Program-made: the position numbers and the translations under genes
The notes under the pieces: model-generated
Told to the model about the DNA's origin: nothing
Seen by the model: the letters and a program-made list of their open reading frames with translations, nothing else
Database searches by the model: none
Origin: Ulva prolifera
Taxonomy: Eukaryota; Chlorophyta; Ulvophyceae; Ulvales; Ulvaceae
Length of the DNA stretch: 64,000 nt
Assembly: GCA_023078555.1 (NCBI GenBank)
Contig: CM041198.1
Span: 10,483,874 to 10,547,873 of the forward strand
Direction of reading: 5' to 3'
Shown here: positions 48,674 through 58,929 of the stretch, one piece after another
How positions within the stretch are numbered: position 1 is the first letter of the stretch
How the letters are laid out: each line of letters begins with the position of its first letter

Positions 48674-48678
48674 TGACA

Positions 48679-50135
48679 TTAGCACGGACATTAAATCATT
48701 CATTTCACAATGTCATTCATGTCAAATAATGAAATCTCCAGGCTGTTCTGATAGCACTTTATCCCCGCTACCTGTCCCCACAGCGTGCTGGCGGGTGGTG
48801 AGCTTAGATATGATCACTCACTTACCGCGCACTGCCTCTGGGTATGACTGTATCGTTGTTTTTGTGGACCAGTTCTCCAAGATGGTCCGGCTTATACCTA
48901 CGCTGAGCACAATCGATGGTCCGGGTTTTGCTAAGTTGTTTTTCCAACACATCTATCCACACTATGGTCTGGCTTTGGGCATATGCAGCGATAGGGGCGT
49001 GCAGTGGAATAACAAGTTTTTCAAATCTGTCTGCGAGCACATGGGCATTCAACTCCGTTTGACGTTTTCATATCACCCTAGAGCCAACGGCCCAGTGGAG
49101 CGGCTCAACAAAGTCATTGAGGAGGCGCTCAGACACTTTGTCGGCCCCGCACACGACGATTGGGACTCGTTCCTTCCGCATGTTGCATTCAGCATTAACA
49201 GTTCAAAGAGCGAAAGCACCGGCTGCAGCCCCTTCCAACTCAACCGCATTACACCGCCACTGTCACCTATCGCGTTAGAATTTGGCTTGCCACAAACACG
49301 CCGTGTGCATACATCTATTTTTCACAGAATGTATTATCATTTGGCCAAGCAAGCACTCTCAGAGGCCAAACAAAGCATGTGGTCTTCCACAGTTCACAAT
49401 GAGCACTCACAACAATTCCAAGTAGGCGAAGATGTGCTGCTGTCATTGTCCAAGCTTGCGTTGCATCACCCGGCGCTTAGACGCAAATTCACTGCCAGGT
49501 GGGCTGGCCCTTGTCGCATCTTGGCCTTGATTGGGACAAGGGCTGCGCGGCTGCAACTACTTGCTACATTGCGAGAACTAAGGATTCATGATGTATTCCA
49601 TTTCTCGTGCCTTAAACCTTATGTTGATGCTCATTTTCATGAGTGTAGCACCTCACCTGCGACGGGCCCAGATACGGACGCTGACAATGTCTTCGAAGTC
49701 GAGGCCGTCTTAGATTATAGGCGCACGCACACGCCGACGGCACAATCACATGACACGGGGCCCCTTAAAGGTCCGCATTATCTTGTCCGGTGGAAAGGAT
49801 ACTCTTCTCAACACGACCTCTGGTTGCCTGTTGGTGATTTGGATAATTGTTTAGACAAGGTCGCGAATTACCTGTTTCAAAATGCGTCCGCGAAACAACG
49901 CAAGGTGATGATTGCACAATTCCCGCGCGGTGCACGCGCACCGCTGGCACACCTCTTACATCGTGCGCATAGTACACGTGGCGTGGACACTGCACCGGCC
50001 ACAATGTCGAGGCCACCGCGCTTAGTGCCGAGGACGCGTCGCGAATCAGCGCGCTTGCGTAAGTCAAGGCCGACGCTTGTTGCAGCAGTTTCCAGCCAAC
50101 AATTCTGCTCATGTTGTGCTGCGAGCCTATGCTAG
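48679..50135 (+). pseudogene. pol: Gypsy integrase core and chromodomain
   Basis: Continues the integrase interrupted by D. CHSCQIMK completes the zinc site, then SLDMITHLP, CSDRGVQWNN and GPVERLNK give the DDE triad with exactly 35 residues between the second aspartate and the glutamate. Further on, FSCLKPYV is the usual integrase C-terminal motif, and VFEVEAVLDYR ... HYLVRWKGYSSQHDLWLP near 49690-49860 is a chromodomain, which in chromoviruses directs insertion towards modified chromatin. A basic tail ends at 50135. This segment is open throughout; it is dead only because D separates it from the rest. Confidence 0.92.
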
Positions 50136-50462
50136 GCCATTGATGTGCCCTGCTATTTGTTGAAGGGGACGCCTGGATCCATATAGCACTTACCTGGGCG
50201 TTACCGGTCATGAGGAGTTGGGTCCGACGCAGGATATTCTTGACCGTATCCTGCCCGCTCCGCCGATACTTCTCGGTCTTAGGTCCATGTGCACGATCAC
50301 ATCGGAACCACTTATGCCATCTCTGCAGCACTCGTCATGCTGGGCACGGTCATTCACCGGGTTGGAACCTCGGCATGGTAGCACCTAGTCGCCATAGAGC
50401 GTGTTACACTACCTGAATGCACCAGTTACATCCTTGATAGGCACTTATGGGGTTATATTCTT

Positions 50463-50873
50463 GTGCATGTGGGCCGGTGTTTCCGCACCTTATGTCATGC
50501 CGTTCACACGGCTGCGCACGTGCAACCTTTGTGGGATTTGCCACCTTCTCTGACTTACGGCTGCTATGCAGTGGCATCCTTACCTTCCGCATCGGAGGGC
50601 TCTGCCTTGACCAGCTCCAAGATTAAGCGGTTGCTGGTTAACTTTCAGAAGTTTATGAATGATGTGTCCAAGACCCCCACCTCCGGCGTTAGCGGGGATG
50701 AATTTAGAGCCAAGCTTGTCGCTAATGTGCGGGCCGAGCGGTCTGCTGTTGCTGCCGCCCGCGCCCGTGAGCGTAGCTTGCATGAATTTATTGAGTTGGT
50801 CACCCACTCACACGGCCGTGTGTTGGGCCATTATCTGGATGATCTGGTGATGTCCTTCTCGGACCTTATGTAA
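50463..50873 (+). CDS. Extra ORF between gypsy integrase and 3' LTR
   Basis: Open for 136 codons to TAA at 50871-50873; the first ATG is at 50655 and would give 72 residues. The product is charged and helical (SSKIKRLLVNFQKFMNDVSK, then RAERSAVAAARARERSLHEF), without signal peptide or membrane segment, so it is not an envelope-like protein. No family recognised. The 950 bp between integrase and the polypurine tract is much longer than in a minimal chromovirus, so this region may carry an accessory gene. Coding is uncertain because the upstream half lacks an ATG. Confidence 0.4.
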   Translation: MHVGRCFRTLCHAVHTAAHVQPLWDLPPSLTYGCYAVASLPSASEGSALTSSKIKRLLVNFQKFMNDVSKTPTSGVSGDEFRAKLVANVRAERSAVAAARARERSLHEFIELVTHSHGRVLGHYLDDLVMSFSDLM

Positions 50874-51073
50874 CCCGTTTGCTGGGCAGACGCGGCACCG
50901 GCTCTTGTTACAAAGCCCCGGTCTCGCCCCCACCTCGTGGGCCCTTACCGTGATTACGCCTTGCGTTCTGTGCTTCGCGCCAGGGGCGCTGTCGTGTTCA
51001 TGGCGTCGCTGCGCTTGTGATGTGGTATTCTGCCACCATTTGCGTGCTTCGCTTCCGGAGCTTCGCTCCTCTG

Positions 51074-51086
51074 TTAAGGGGGGAGG
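51074..51086 (+). other. Gypsy polypurine tract
   Basis: TTAAGGGGGGAGG directly before the 3' LTR, the expected plus-strand primer. Confidence 0.85.
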
Positions 51087-51886
51087 TGTTGTGAGATATC
51101 TCTCACGCTAGCGCATGCTGGCACAATTAACACCTCTTCTTATATGCGTAGCGACTTGTCCAGCCATGTGGACGGTCGCACACGCATAGCTTTTGAATTA
51201 CCGATCGAGTTGTACACAGTGTGATCACACGTACGCTCAGCGGGCTTACGTGCCTGCACTCGCCACGTGTGACTGCACGCGTTCACCAGCCTTACGTGCA
51301 CATGGCATCAGCACTGTGTACAGCCTTCTCCCGGCACAATGTGTCCCGTCATAGGCTTCTTATGGCTTTATGCGGCTAGCCGAATCGTTACTGCACATAT
51401 TACGTCTTACTGTGTGCATTACCGCCGTTACACAGGGTCCGCCCGGCGGGCTCCAGGGTTGGCATGCACGATAATATCTGTACAGCCACCCAGAGCTGCC
51501 CACGAATTACGTGCGCAGCCTTGCTTACACTCATCTCAGGCTCTGTGAGCCACAATTTAAGATCTCCCGCGCTTATGCGGGATCTGGGATCAGTGTGGCA
51601 GTTATGCGGCACGATTCGGCGAGGCTAGCTTTGACAGGGGGATTGACCTGGGCGCACACACCCCGGTATTTAAACCGAGCGCTTGCTGGGACCAGACACG
51701 CTTTACAGTAGTCTGGTTGGGGCGCCATCCATTTCTGCACTGGCACGTCGCATCCCTGCGTGTGAGTGTACCTCTACTCTGTTTGTGCCTATACAGCCCT
51801 CGTGCTGCGGCAATCTTGACCCATCACTGCTTCTTCTTACTGCCATCGAGGTCTGTCACCCAAGACCAGACCAATAGGTCTCAACA
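51087..51886 (+). repeat. 3' LTR of the gypsy element (800 bp)
   Basis: Same ends as the 5' LTR and followed by the duplication TCAGG. Most differences from the 5' LTR are transitions. Confidence 0.92.
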
Positions 51887-51902
51887 TCAGGGCACTTCCC
51901 GT
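51887..51902 (+). repeat. Repeat R1, right part
   Basis: TCAGGGCACTTCCCGT resumes R1 after the gypsy element and matches TCGGGCACCTCCCGT at the end of R2; beyond it the two copies diverge. Confidence 0.5.
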
Positions 51903-52290
51903 CACGTAATGCATGTCGCAGCTCACCGTCTAGCACGCTTGCAACAATTCCGAACAGAAACACACAATTTGCTCATTTAAGCATCCGCTTCATAGAACTA
52001 CGTCTATAATGTGTCATCATCAACCAGCCCACGCTGTCACTGTCCGACATGTTTGCCAAGCACACACCTTCACGCTTGGTGATAAAGCAGTTCACAGTGG
52101 TTCTTGTTGGCATATGGACACATGAGCTGCGGAATGTCCCTTACATGTTCTTCGGCGCTGATGTTTAAACACCAGCCATGTGTCAACGCGCCACATCGGC
52201 ACTGAACCTCCGGTGCAGCACGTCGCGCGCACTACGCACGCGCCTTCGTCATGTGTACCGCTCAGCCGTTGTGCCCCGAGTCTCCAAAAA
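51903..52290. other. Flanking sequence, no gene recognised
   Basis: Original flank of the gypsy target. No protein-like frame and no recognised repeat. Confidence 0.5.
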
Positions 52291-52357
52291 AAATACAGTC
52301 ATAACGCATAACGGTTGCCCAATCGTCGTGCCTCGGATACATTTTGTACACAATAAC
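52291..52357 (+). repeat. Repeat R3, partial copy
   Basis: Contains CATAACGCATAACGG and TTTTGTACACAATAACG, matching the second half of R1 (GTAACGCATAACGG, TTTTGTACATCCGTAACG) with the same spacing. The first half is missing. Confidence 0.5.
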
Positions 52358-52400
52358 GCTGGCCTCGATGTCGATGGACTTAATTTGGCATGGTCAAGTC

Positions 52401-52670
52401 CTACTAGTGAAGACGTAGCAGGGTTTATAGGGGAGTGTCACAATGCACGAGCCTACGGGCAACAGTGTGGTGACAGGTGCACCCATGTGCGGATCGATCC
52501 GCGGATCGTGTGCAGGGGATAGCCGCCAGCAAGAGTGACCCGGAGTAGTGAGGGAGATCCTGCGAGCATCTCCCGCCGCAATCTTGACCGTCATTGTGCT
52601 ATTGATGTGCACACTATGATCTGTAACCATTGTTTCTGCTGTTTCACAGTACTAGCACTCTCTCCCAAGT
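52401..52670 (+). mobile_element. Remnant H: old copia 3' end with partial LTR
   Basis: Begins with CTACTAGTGAAGACGTAGCAGG, the degenerate end of RNase H, then a decayed polypurine tract and an LTR start TGTCACAATGCACGAGCC at 52436. The LTR is recognisable to about 52668 with many changes and stops short where repeat R2 begins. It is clearly older than elements B to F. Confidence 0.75.
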
Positions 52671-52819
52671 ACCGTACTAAATTAAAAGCAGGGACATGTG
52701 ACGCATAACGCAGGTCTCCGATTCTGTTAAAACACCACGACATAACGCATAACTTAGGCCGGATATGTCGTGTCTCCTGGAATATTTTGCACACCCGTAA
52801 CGCTTCGGGCACCTCCCGT
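52671..52819 (+). repeat. Repeat R2, full copy of an unclassified repeat
   Basis: About 150 bp from ACCGTACTAAATTAA to GGGCACCTCCCGT. Contains ACGCATAAC at 52701-52709 and AACGCATAAC at 52744-52753, 44 bp apart as in R1. No open frame, no LTR signals, no clear terminal inverted repeat. It could be a short non-autonomous element or part of a larger one. Confidence 0.55.
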
Positions 52820-52943
52820 GTAGGGCTCTACATCCCGATCGGTTTCCCGACGAAAAATTGGACAAAGGCAAAAAAACAGGACGGCGAGCGAAGCGAGTCA
52901 TCGGTTTCCCCCGACAAGCCGGGGGGGGGGGGGAGGGGGGGGG
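52820..52943 (+). other. Spacer with duplicated motif and G-tract
   Basis: ATCGGTTTCCC occurs twice (near 52838 and 52900). The segment ends in a run of 13 G, one A and 9 G (52921-52943) directly before the LTR tips of element E. The G-run could form a quadruplex, or be an expanded polypurine tract of a lost copia element. Confidence 0.5.
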
Positions 52944-52967
52944 TGTCACAATGCATAAGCCTGCGGG
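52944..52967 (+). repeat. Extra 24-bp LTR tip before element E
   Basis: TGTCACAATGCATAAGCCTG and four more bases repeat the start of the E LTR (52968) with two mismatches. It is either a tandem duplication or the stub of another LTR. Confidence 0.75.
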
Positions 52968-53316
52968 TGTCACAATGCATGCGCCTGCGGGCAGCAGCGT
53001 GGTGACAGGTGCACCCATGCACGGGCGATCCGCGGATCCAGTGTAGGGGTAAGCCGCCAGCCAGGATTGTCTCGATGTAGTGAGGGAGATCCTGCGAGGG
53101 TTTCCCGGCGTAACCTTGAGTGTTCAGTGTGCATATAAGCATGTGCACACTGAGATCTGTAACCTTTATTCTTACTGTTTCACGGTACTACTTGTATCTT
53201 GTCTCCCCTCAGCATCTCTCTGGTTCTACCTCTGTGCGCGGCAGGTATGAGATGCTGGCCTCCTGACTTGACATAAGACTGCGTGTCTGACCTTGCGAAG
53301 GATAGCCTTTCTGACA
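52968..53316 (+). repeat. 5' LTR of element E (349 bp)
   Basis: Begins TGTCACAATGCATGCGCC and ends TTTCTGACA before the primer site. Carries the inverted repeat CAGTGTGCA ... TGCACACTG near 53124-53151. Confidence 0.9.
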
Positions 53317-53622
53317 TGGTATCGGTGATAGTTTGCGCTATGTCTTTTATGGTCTTGTTCAGGAAGCCGTCGGCCAAAGTCTGTGCGCAGACACGGCGGG
53401 CATTCCACTGTTCTGCCGGCGCTCAGACCGCGGTCATAAGCGCAGGCGTCATTAAGCGATCTCGTAGCATATTGTTATTAGATACAATTCGAGAAGCTTG
53501 TTTATAATGATCAGCGCTGGGAAAAGCGAATGCGTTCGCTCTTTTTCTCAACCTGTCGGCTTGCGAGCCATCCCATCGGTTAGTCGTTGCGCACTGCAAA
53601 CTACCGTCCGTCCTACTGCAGG

Positions 53623-56600
53623 ATGTCTAACTCCGATCGCTCCAACGCCAACTCTCCTCGCGAGGAGAGGCAGGACGAGGCTGATCAGCAGCCATTCGTC
53701 AACAGGGACGCTGACCAGCAGCTCCCTGAAGAAGAACAGCCCGCGGGCATGTTACTTCGTGGCGGACGAGTTATCCGACCACGTCCCTCTTCCCAGACTG
53801 GGCAGAGCAGCCAGCAGGTGCCCTTTTCCTCTCATGTTGTGAACGATCATGGTCACACTGAGTCATTCATAACACTCGAGACGTTGACCGAAGCGCTGCG
53901 TGCATCTCGGGGACGTAACGAGCCTGATTTGTCTAAAGGAAAATTGCCTGAATGGAATTTTAAGACCGAAAGCTTCGTTGCGTACGAGCAGAAAGTCTTT
54001 TTGTGGTTAGGACAGTTTGAGTTAGATCATCTGTTGCAGCACGCACCGTCCGCGGACGAACAGCGTGTCCACGCTAGAGCAAGGACTCAAGTCCTTATGT
54101 CTTGCCTGACGCGGATAGGACCACTGTCTATCGAGGCGACGGTCTTGCAGTTGCCGCGCTTGATGCTGGCAAGGCTCCTCGCGAGGAGACCAGGACCTGC
54201 TTCTTCTGCAAGAAGAAGGGACACTTGCGTGCGAACTGCCCCCAGCGCAAACAGGCCGCGGCCAAAGATGTTTGTGCTGTAGAACTGCCTGAAGAGTTCC
54301 CGGATCATGATGCATTAGCACCGTGGAATTTTATCATTGATAGTGGTTCTGACATTCACATTGTTGGCAATCGCGACATGTTCATTGAGTATGGTCCGTG
54401 CCAGAGAACTGCCAATCCCGGGGGACCAGGCAAGATCCCCATTATGGGCAGGGGAACCATTCAGGTGAACCTGGGCACCTATGTGGATGAGCATGGGAAT
54501 AAGCATCCTCTGGATGTGGAAATCCCGGGTGTGTACTATGCACCTGAGTGTCCATACAACATACTGAGTACTATGGGTCTTCGTCACAAGCAGATCTACT
54601 TAGACACGCGTAGGAGTGTGTTGTATGTCCCCGGTTTCGGAGACATGGCTACTGGTATTGAGGATGCGTCCAAACACCAGGAGCTGGATGAGGATAAGTG
54701 TCGCGTCTTTGCTTTCAAAATGTGTTCCATCAAGAAGCCTGTTCTTGAGGGTCATCCTGTCAACAGGGGAGTGGTGTGGTCCGACCAGAGCAGTCCGACC
54801 TCTGTTGTGGCAGACCAACATCAGTGGTGTCATGTGGCCGCTGCGGCGATCGACCTGAAGCGCCCCAATGCTGGGGGAGCTGAGGTCCCACATGATGCTT
54901 ACTTGTTGGAACCTGCATTCCTAGCTCATTTGTCGTTTCATCAGTCGACGTGGGTCTTAAAACGGATGCAGTCAAATAGTGATTTTTATGGTGACCTGAA
55001 TTTGAAAGTTGACCCCGAGCCAATGGGGAATCGTTGTCACGGCTGCAGAATTGGCAAAGTGCCCGCGGGCAAAATCTCAGCCAATAATCGTGAGCTCTTA
55101 GGCCAGGCGAAATACCCTGGCAAGCAATTGCATGCTGATTTGGCTGGTCCCATCACTCCAGTTGGGATCGGCGGTGTGAAATATGTTCTGTTTGTGATGT
55201 GCGCCTTCACGCGTTATACTTTCATTGTCGGTCTGCGTAAGAAGAGTGAGGCTGCGGCCATGATCTCTTACATCATTGAGCGCGTTCGGGTGAATGTGGT
55301 GAAGCCAGGTGAACCGGGTGTGCGCATCCTTCACACCGACAAAGGGGGAGAGTTCATGGTTGAGGCCTTAAAGCTCTACCTCCAGCGTCGTGGCATCACT
55401 CACCGCACCACCCCCACAGCTGATCATCGCTGTAATGGTATGATCGAGCGGACGATCGGTATTGCCTTCGAGGCAGTCCGAGCTGTACTGCTTGCGAGCG
55501 GTCTTCCTCTGTTCCTGTGGATTGAATGCCTTGCCAGTGTCATTCATGGTCACAATCTCACGCCGTGCTCGGCGCTGTACCATGACAAACTGGCAATGAT
55601 GATGAAAGCTCAGAAAGCTCAGCGTGATGCCAATACAGCTGCGGATGTACAGCAGGCTGAGCGGGCTAATAAGCGCATGAAAAAGGCCGAACGTGATAAG
55701 TTGCGGGAGGAGGAGAAGCGCAAGTGGGAGTTGCTCACTATGACAGAACTGGATGAGTTTTTGACCAGGTCTTGTGACAGGGACATCATTCCCTACATGT
55801 CTTTTTTCAGAGACACCTCCGTTGAGGTGTTCCAGGATTTGGTGAAGCAGCAGCGTCCATGGGGGGTTGAGGTGTATGCGTACCCTAGGGATGATAAGTT
55901 GCGGAAGTTGTCCGCGCGGGGTATGGTCGCATACTGGGTTGGTGCTGGGCTGGGGCCCAGCATGCAGCGTGTGTACGCCCAGGATGTTCCTGGGGGTAGG
56001 GTTGTGGTGGTGCGGCAGATTATGTGCACCACGGATCAGATGATCCGGCACGTACGTAAGTACGATGCGTCCGCTGTTGTGGACAAGAGAGAACCTGCAG
56101 AGTTTGCGAACTCCCTACAGGTTGTCTTTGAGGGTGATAACGAGGGTGTCCGCGTGACTGACAGTGATGTCCCCTCGTTTGTGACCGACTCCACGCATGA
56201 TGGGGGAGTGCTGAGACGTCTGCGTGAATTCTCGCACGCCCCCCCAGGTCATGGTAGGGTCCCTGTCATGGACATGACGTTCAGACAGGACGCACTGCCT
56301 GATGAGGCAGTGTACTCTCCGCGTTTCGGCGCAGGTGCCTCTGCTGAGGTGCTCCGGCGTGACCCTGCGCGGGACACACCGGAGGTGGCCAGGCACACCA
56401 TGCATCGCACGCGTGCGATTGCTCGTGCAGCTGCCCACCCTGACGTTGACGTTCCTCCTCGGGTCCCAGGCCAGGCGCGCCTATCTGGGGCCCCTCCAGC
56501 ACGCACTGTCGAGTATGTGGTGACTCGCAATGCTCAGCTCCATGACCCTGGCATCGAAGCTGCATTTGTCCTGCCCATGCCTCCGCCGTCGTCTGATGAT

Positions 56601-58784
56601 TCGATGGACGAAGATGACGATGACGACGGTCCTGGCATCTACGATGAGGACGATGCAGATGAGATGGAGGAGTACACCATCAGCGATGATGAAATGGCTG
56701 CGGCTCATCAGAATCGCGAGGCTCAGCGGGTCCGATCAGGGAGTAATTCGGCTGCGGCCTTGGCATCTGGCGCGGGAGCAGTAGCTAAGCCCCTGCGAGG
56801 GGCGGAGGGGCTGGGACCTTCCTGGAAAGATGAGCCAGATGAAATTGAGATGGAGTCCGGATCCGAATTAGGGGGAGAGATCCAGGCTGCCCCCTCTGCC
56901 GCTGTTGGGGTTGATTTGCCTGATGAGGTAAGAGCCATTCCAGCTGCTCTTCCCCGCATTAAAATCAATCCTCTTGTACGTAGACGCCTTGTTCCTTTGG
57001 CTGTGGATGTAGCTGCTGTGCATGAGCCCGCGGGCTCTGATCTTGCTAGTAGTGAAACAGTAGTAGCTGACATCAAGTCTCCAGGCTGCAATCAGGACAC
57101 ATCAGCCGCGGCTGACTGTGGAGTGTCCGGTGCAGGCCTGAAGCATCAGCATGGGGAGTCTGGTGAGCAGCAGAGTGCTCAGCGTCGTGGGTCGCGCAGA
57201 GCAGCTGCCGCCAGGAAGCAGAAGCCTTCCGACCCTGATCTGCCTTCTATGAAGGAAGGACTCGCGGGTCCAGACAGGGATGCTTGGCTGCGTGCCATGC
57301 AGGAGGAGGTGGAAGCACTGGGTGAGCACGGGACATTTAGTTTGTGCTATCTACCTGCGGGTAAGAAAGCTATCTCGGGCAAGTGGGTGTTCAAGATCAA
57401 GCGCGGACCCGCTGGAGAGATTCAGCGTTACAAGGCACGTTATGTAGCTCGTGGTTTTTCTCAGGTAGAAGGGATAGATTTCTTCGAGACTTGGTCCCCT
57501 GTCGGTAGTTACGCGACACTTCGTGTGTTGCTGTCCATTGCTGCTCAGGAGGATTTGGAGATTAGGCACATGGACATACAGTGTGCTTTTCTTAACGGTG
57601 ACCTGGAGGAAGAGGTTTTCGTTGAACAGCCCCCGTACTTTACAGACGGGACAGCACATGTATGGAGATTGCATAAGACTCTGTATGGCCTGAAGCAAGC
57701 CACTCGCGAGTGGCATAAAGCTTTAGTAAAGGTCTTGGCTGAACTGGGATTTGTGTGCGCACAAAGTGATCCTGGACTGTATGTCAAAACAACTGATCGA
57801 TGTCTCATTTTTCTGTGGGTAGATGACTTATTCATTTTCAGTTGCTCCGCGGGGCTGCAGGAAATCATCAGTGTCATTCTCACGAAATTTGAAGGCAGAG
57901 ATCTAGGTGACCTGTCTTGGGCACTTGGCACTGAAATCACGCGTGATCGAAAGGCCAAAACAATCACAATGACACAACGCAACAAAATCCAGAACTTGCT
58001 AGACAAGTACAGTATGTCTGACTGTCGTAAATCTCCCACTCCATTAGTGCCGCGGCAACAGCTAAGGAGTGTGAAAGAGCATCCTGACTTGGAGAAAGCC
58101 AGTGCTGCTGAGCATTCCAGGTTCATGAGTGCTGTAGGAAGCATCCAGTATATTGCAGGAGTGACACGACCTGACCTGAGCTACGTGGCACATGCCCTGG
58201 CTCGGCACATGTCTAGTAGTCTGAAGGAACATTGGTCTGCCGTGCAACATGTTCTGAGATACCTACTGTCCACGAAAAATCTAGGAATAAAATTTGTAGG
58301 CTCTGAGGGACACGGGTGTTTACTAGAGGCTTTTTCAGATGCAGATTTTGCGAATTCTGCGGATCTAAAGAGTGTGTCTGGTATGATTATTCGGGTGTAT
58401 GGGAACTGTGTTCTCTGGCGTTCGAAGAAGCAGAGTATAGTGGCTGGGGATACAACAGAGGCTGAGCTCATTGCGATGAGCGCAACAGCCAACGAGCTCA
58501 TGTGGATGAAGCAATTGCTTCTCGATGTGAAGCTTGCCCCACATAAGCCGACTCTGTGGGGTGATAATAAGAGTGCCAATATTTTGGCGGTGAATGCTGT
58601 GTCCACTGACAGATCCAAGCACATTCGTGTGCGCCACTTGCGAGTGCAGGAATACGTCCAGATGGATGAACTTAAGGTAGCATGGGTAGGCACTGTTGAT
58701 CAGTTAGCAGATGTGTTTACCAAAGTGCTGCCCGGACCTGCTTTGCAGGAAGTTCGTAATAAACTCCAGCTAGTGGAAACTTAG
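53623..58784 (+). pseudogene. gag-pol: Element E gag-pol with internal gag deletion
   Basis: Starts MSNSDRSNANSPREE at 53623. Near 54104 one base is missing after GTCCTTATGTC, shifting the frame, and at about 54132 the sequence jumps from TTVYR to GDGLAVAALDA, a loss of about 384 bp (128 codons) of Gag compared with C2. From 54102 one frame runs without a stop to 58784, through knuckle, protease, integrase with D35E spacing, linker, RT with WVDD and complete RNase H. Pol is the best preserved of its subfamily, but Gag is defective. Confidence 0.92.
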
Positions 58785-58801
58785 CAGGGTTTATGGGGGA
58801 G

Positions 58802-58904
58802 TGTCACAATGCATGCGCCTGCGGGCAGCAGCGTGGTGACAGGTGCACCCATGCACGGGCGATCCGCGGATCCAGTGTAGGGGTAAGCCGCCAGCTAGGA
58901 TTGT
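58802..58904 (+). repeat. Truncated 3' LTR of element E
   Basis: First 103 bp of the LTR, nearly identical to 52968-53070, then lost at the join with F. Confidence 0.9.
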
Positions 58905-58929
58905 GACAACACTGCAGGCGCAATTCTAG
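58905..58929. other. 25-bp filler between E and F
   Basis: GACAACACTGCAGGCGCAAT plus five more bases belongs to neither element at this position. The minus strand contains GCGCCTGC, and TGTCACAAT spans the left edge; both also occur at the LTR start, so it may be a scrambled scrap of LTR. Confidence 0.6.

Larger units (their letters stand above)
35519..51886 (+). mobile_element. Ty3/gypsy chromovirus interrupted by copia element D
   Basis: 800-bp LTRs at 35519-36318 and 51087-51886 begin TGTTGTGAGA and end TCTCAACA; about nine differences were seen by eye. Both sides show the 5-bp duplication TCAGG (35514-35518 and 51887-51891). Removing D leaves about 9.8 kb. The order gag-PR-RT-RNase H-integrase-chromodomain defines a chromovirus. 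It also has two gag-region ORFs, a TGA between gag and pol, two frameshifts in pol and an extra ORF after integrase. Confidence 0.93.
52968..58904 (+). mobile_element. Element E: copia element with truncated 3' LTR
   Basis: 5' LTR 52968-53316, primer site TGGTATCGGTGATAG from 53317, gag-pol, polypurine tract and the first 103 bp of the 3' LTR (58802-58904), which breaks off within AGGATTGT. The right end is lost, so no target duplication can be tested. Protein is closest to C2 and B. Confidence 0.92.

Noticed and set aside
50463..50873. Envelope gene in the gypsy element
   Set aside because: No signal peptide, membrane anchor or cysteine pattern; the ORF is charged and soluble-looking.
35519..51886. 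An exotic new system combining copia and gypsy genes in one 16-kb element
   Set aside because: Two nested elements with their own LTRs and target duplications explain the arrangement completely.
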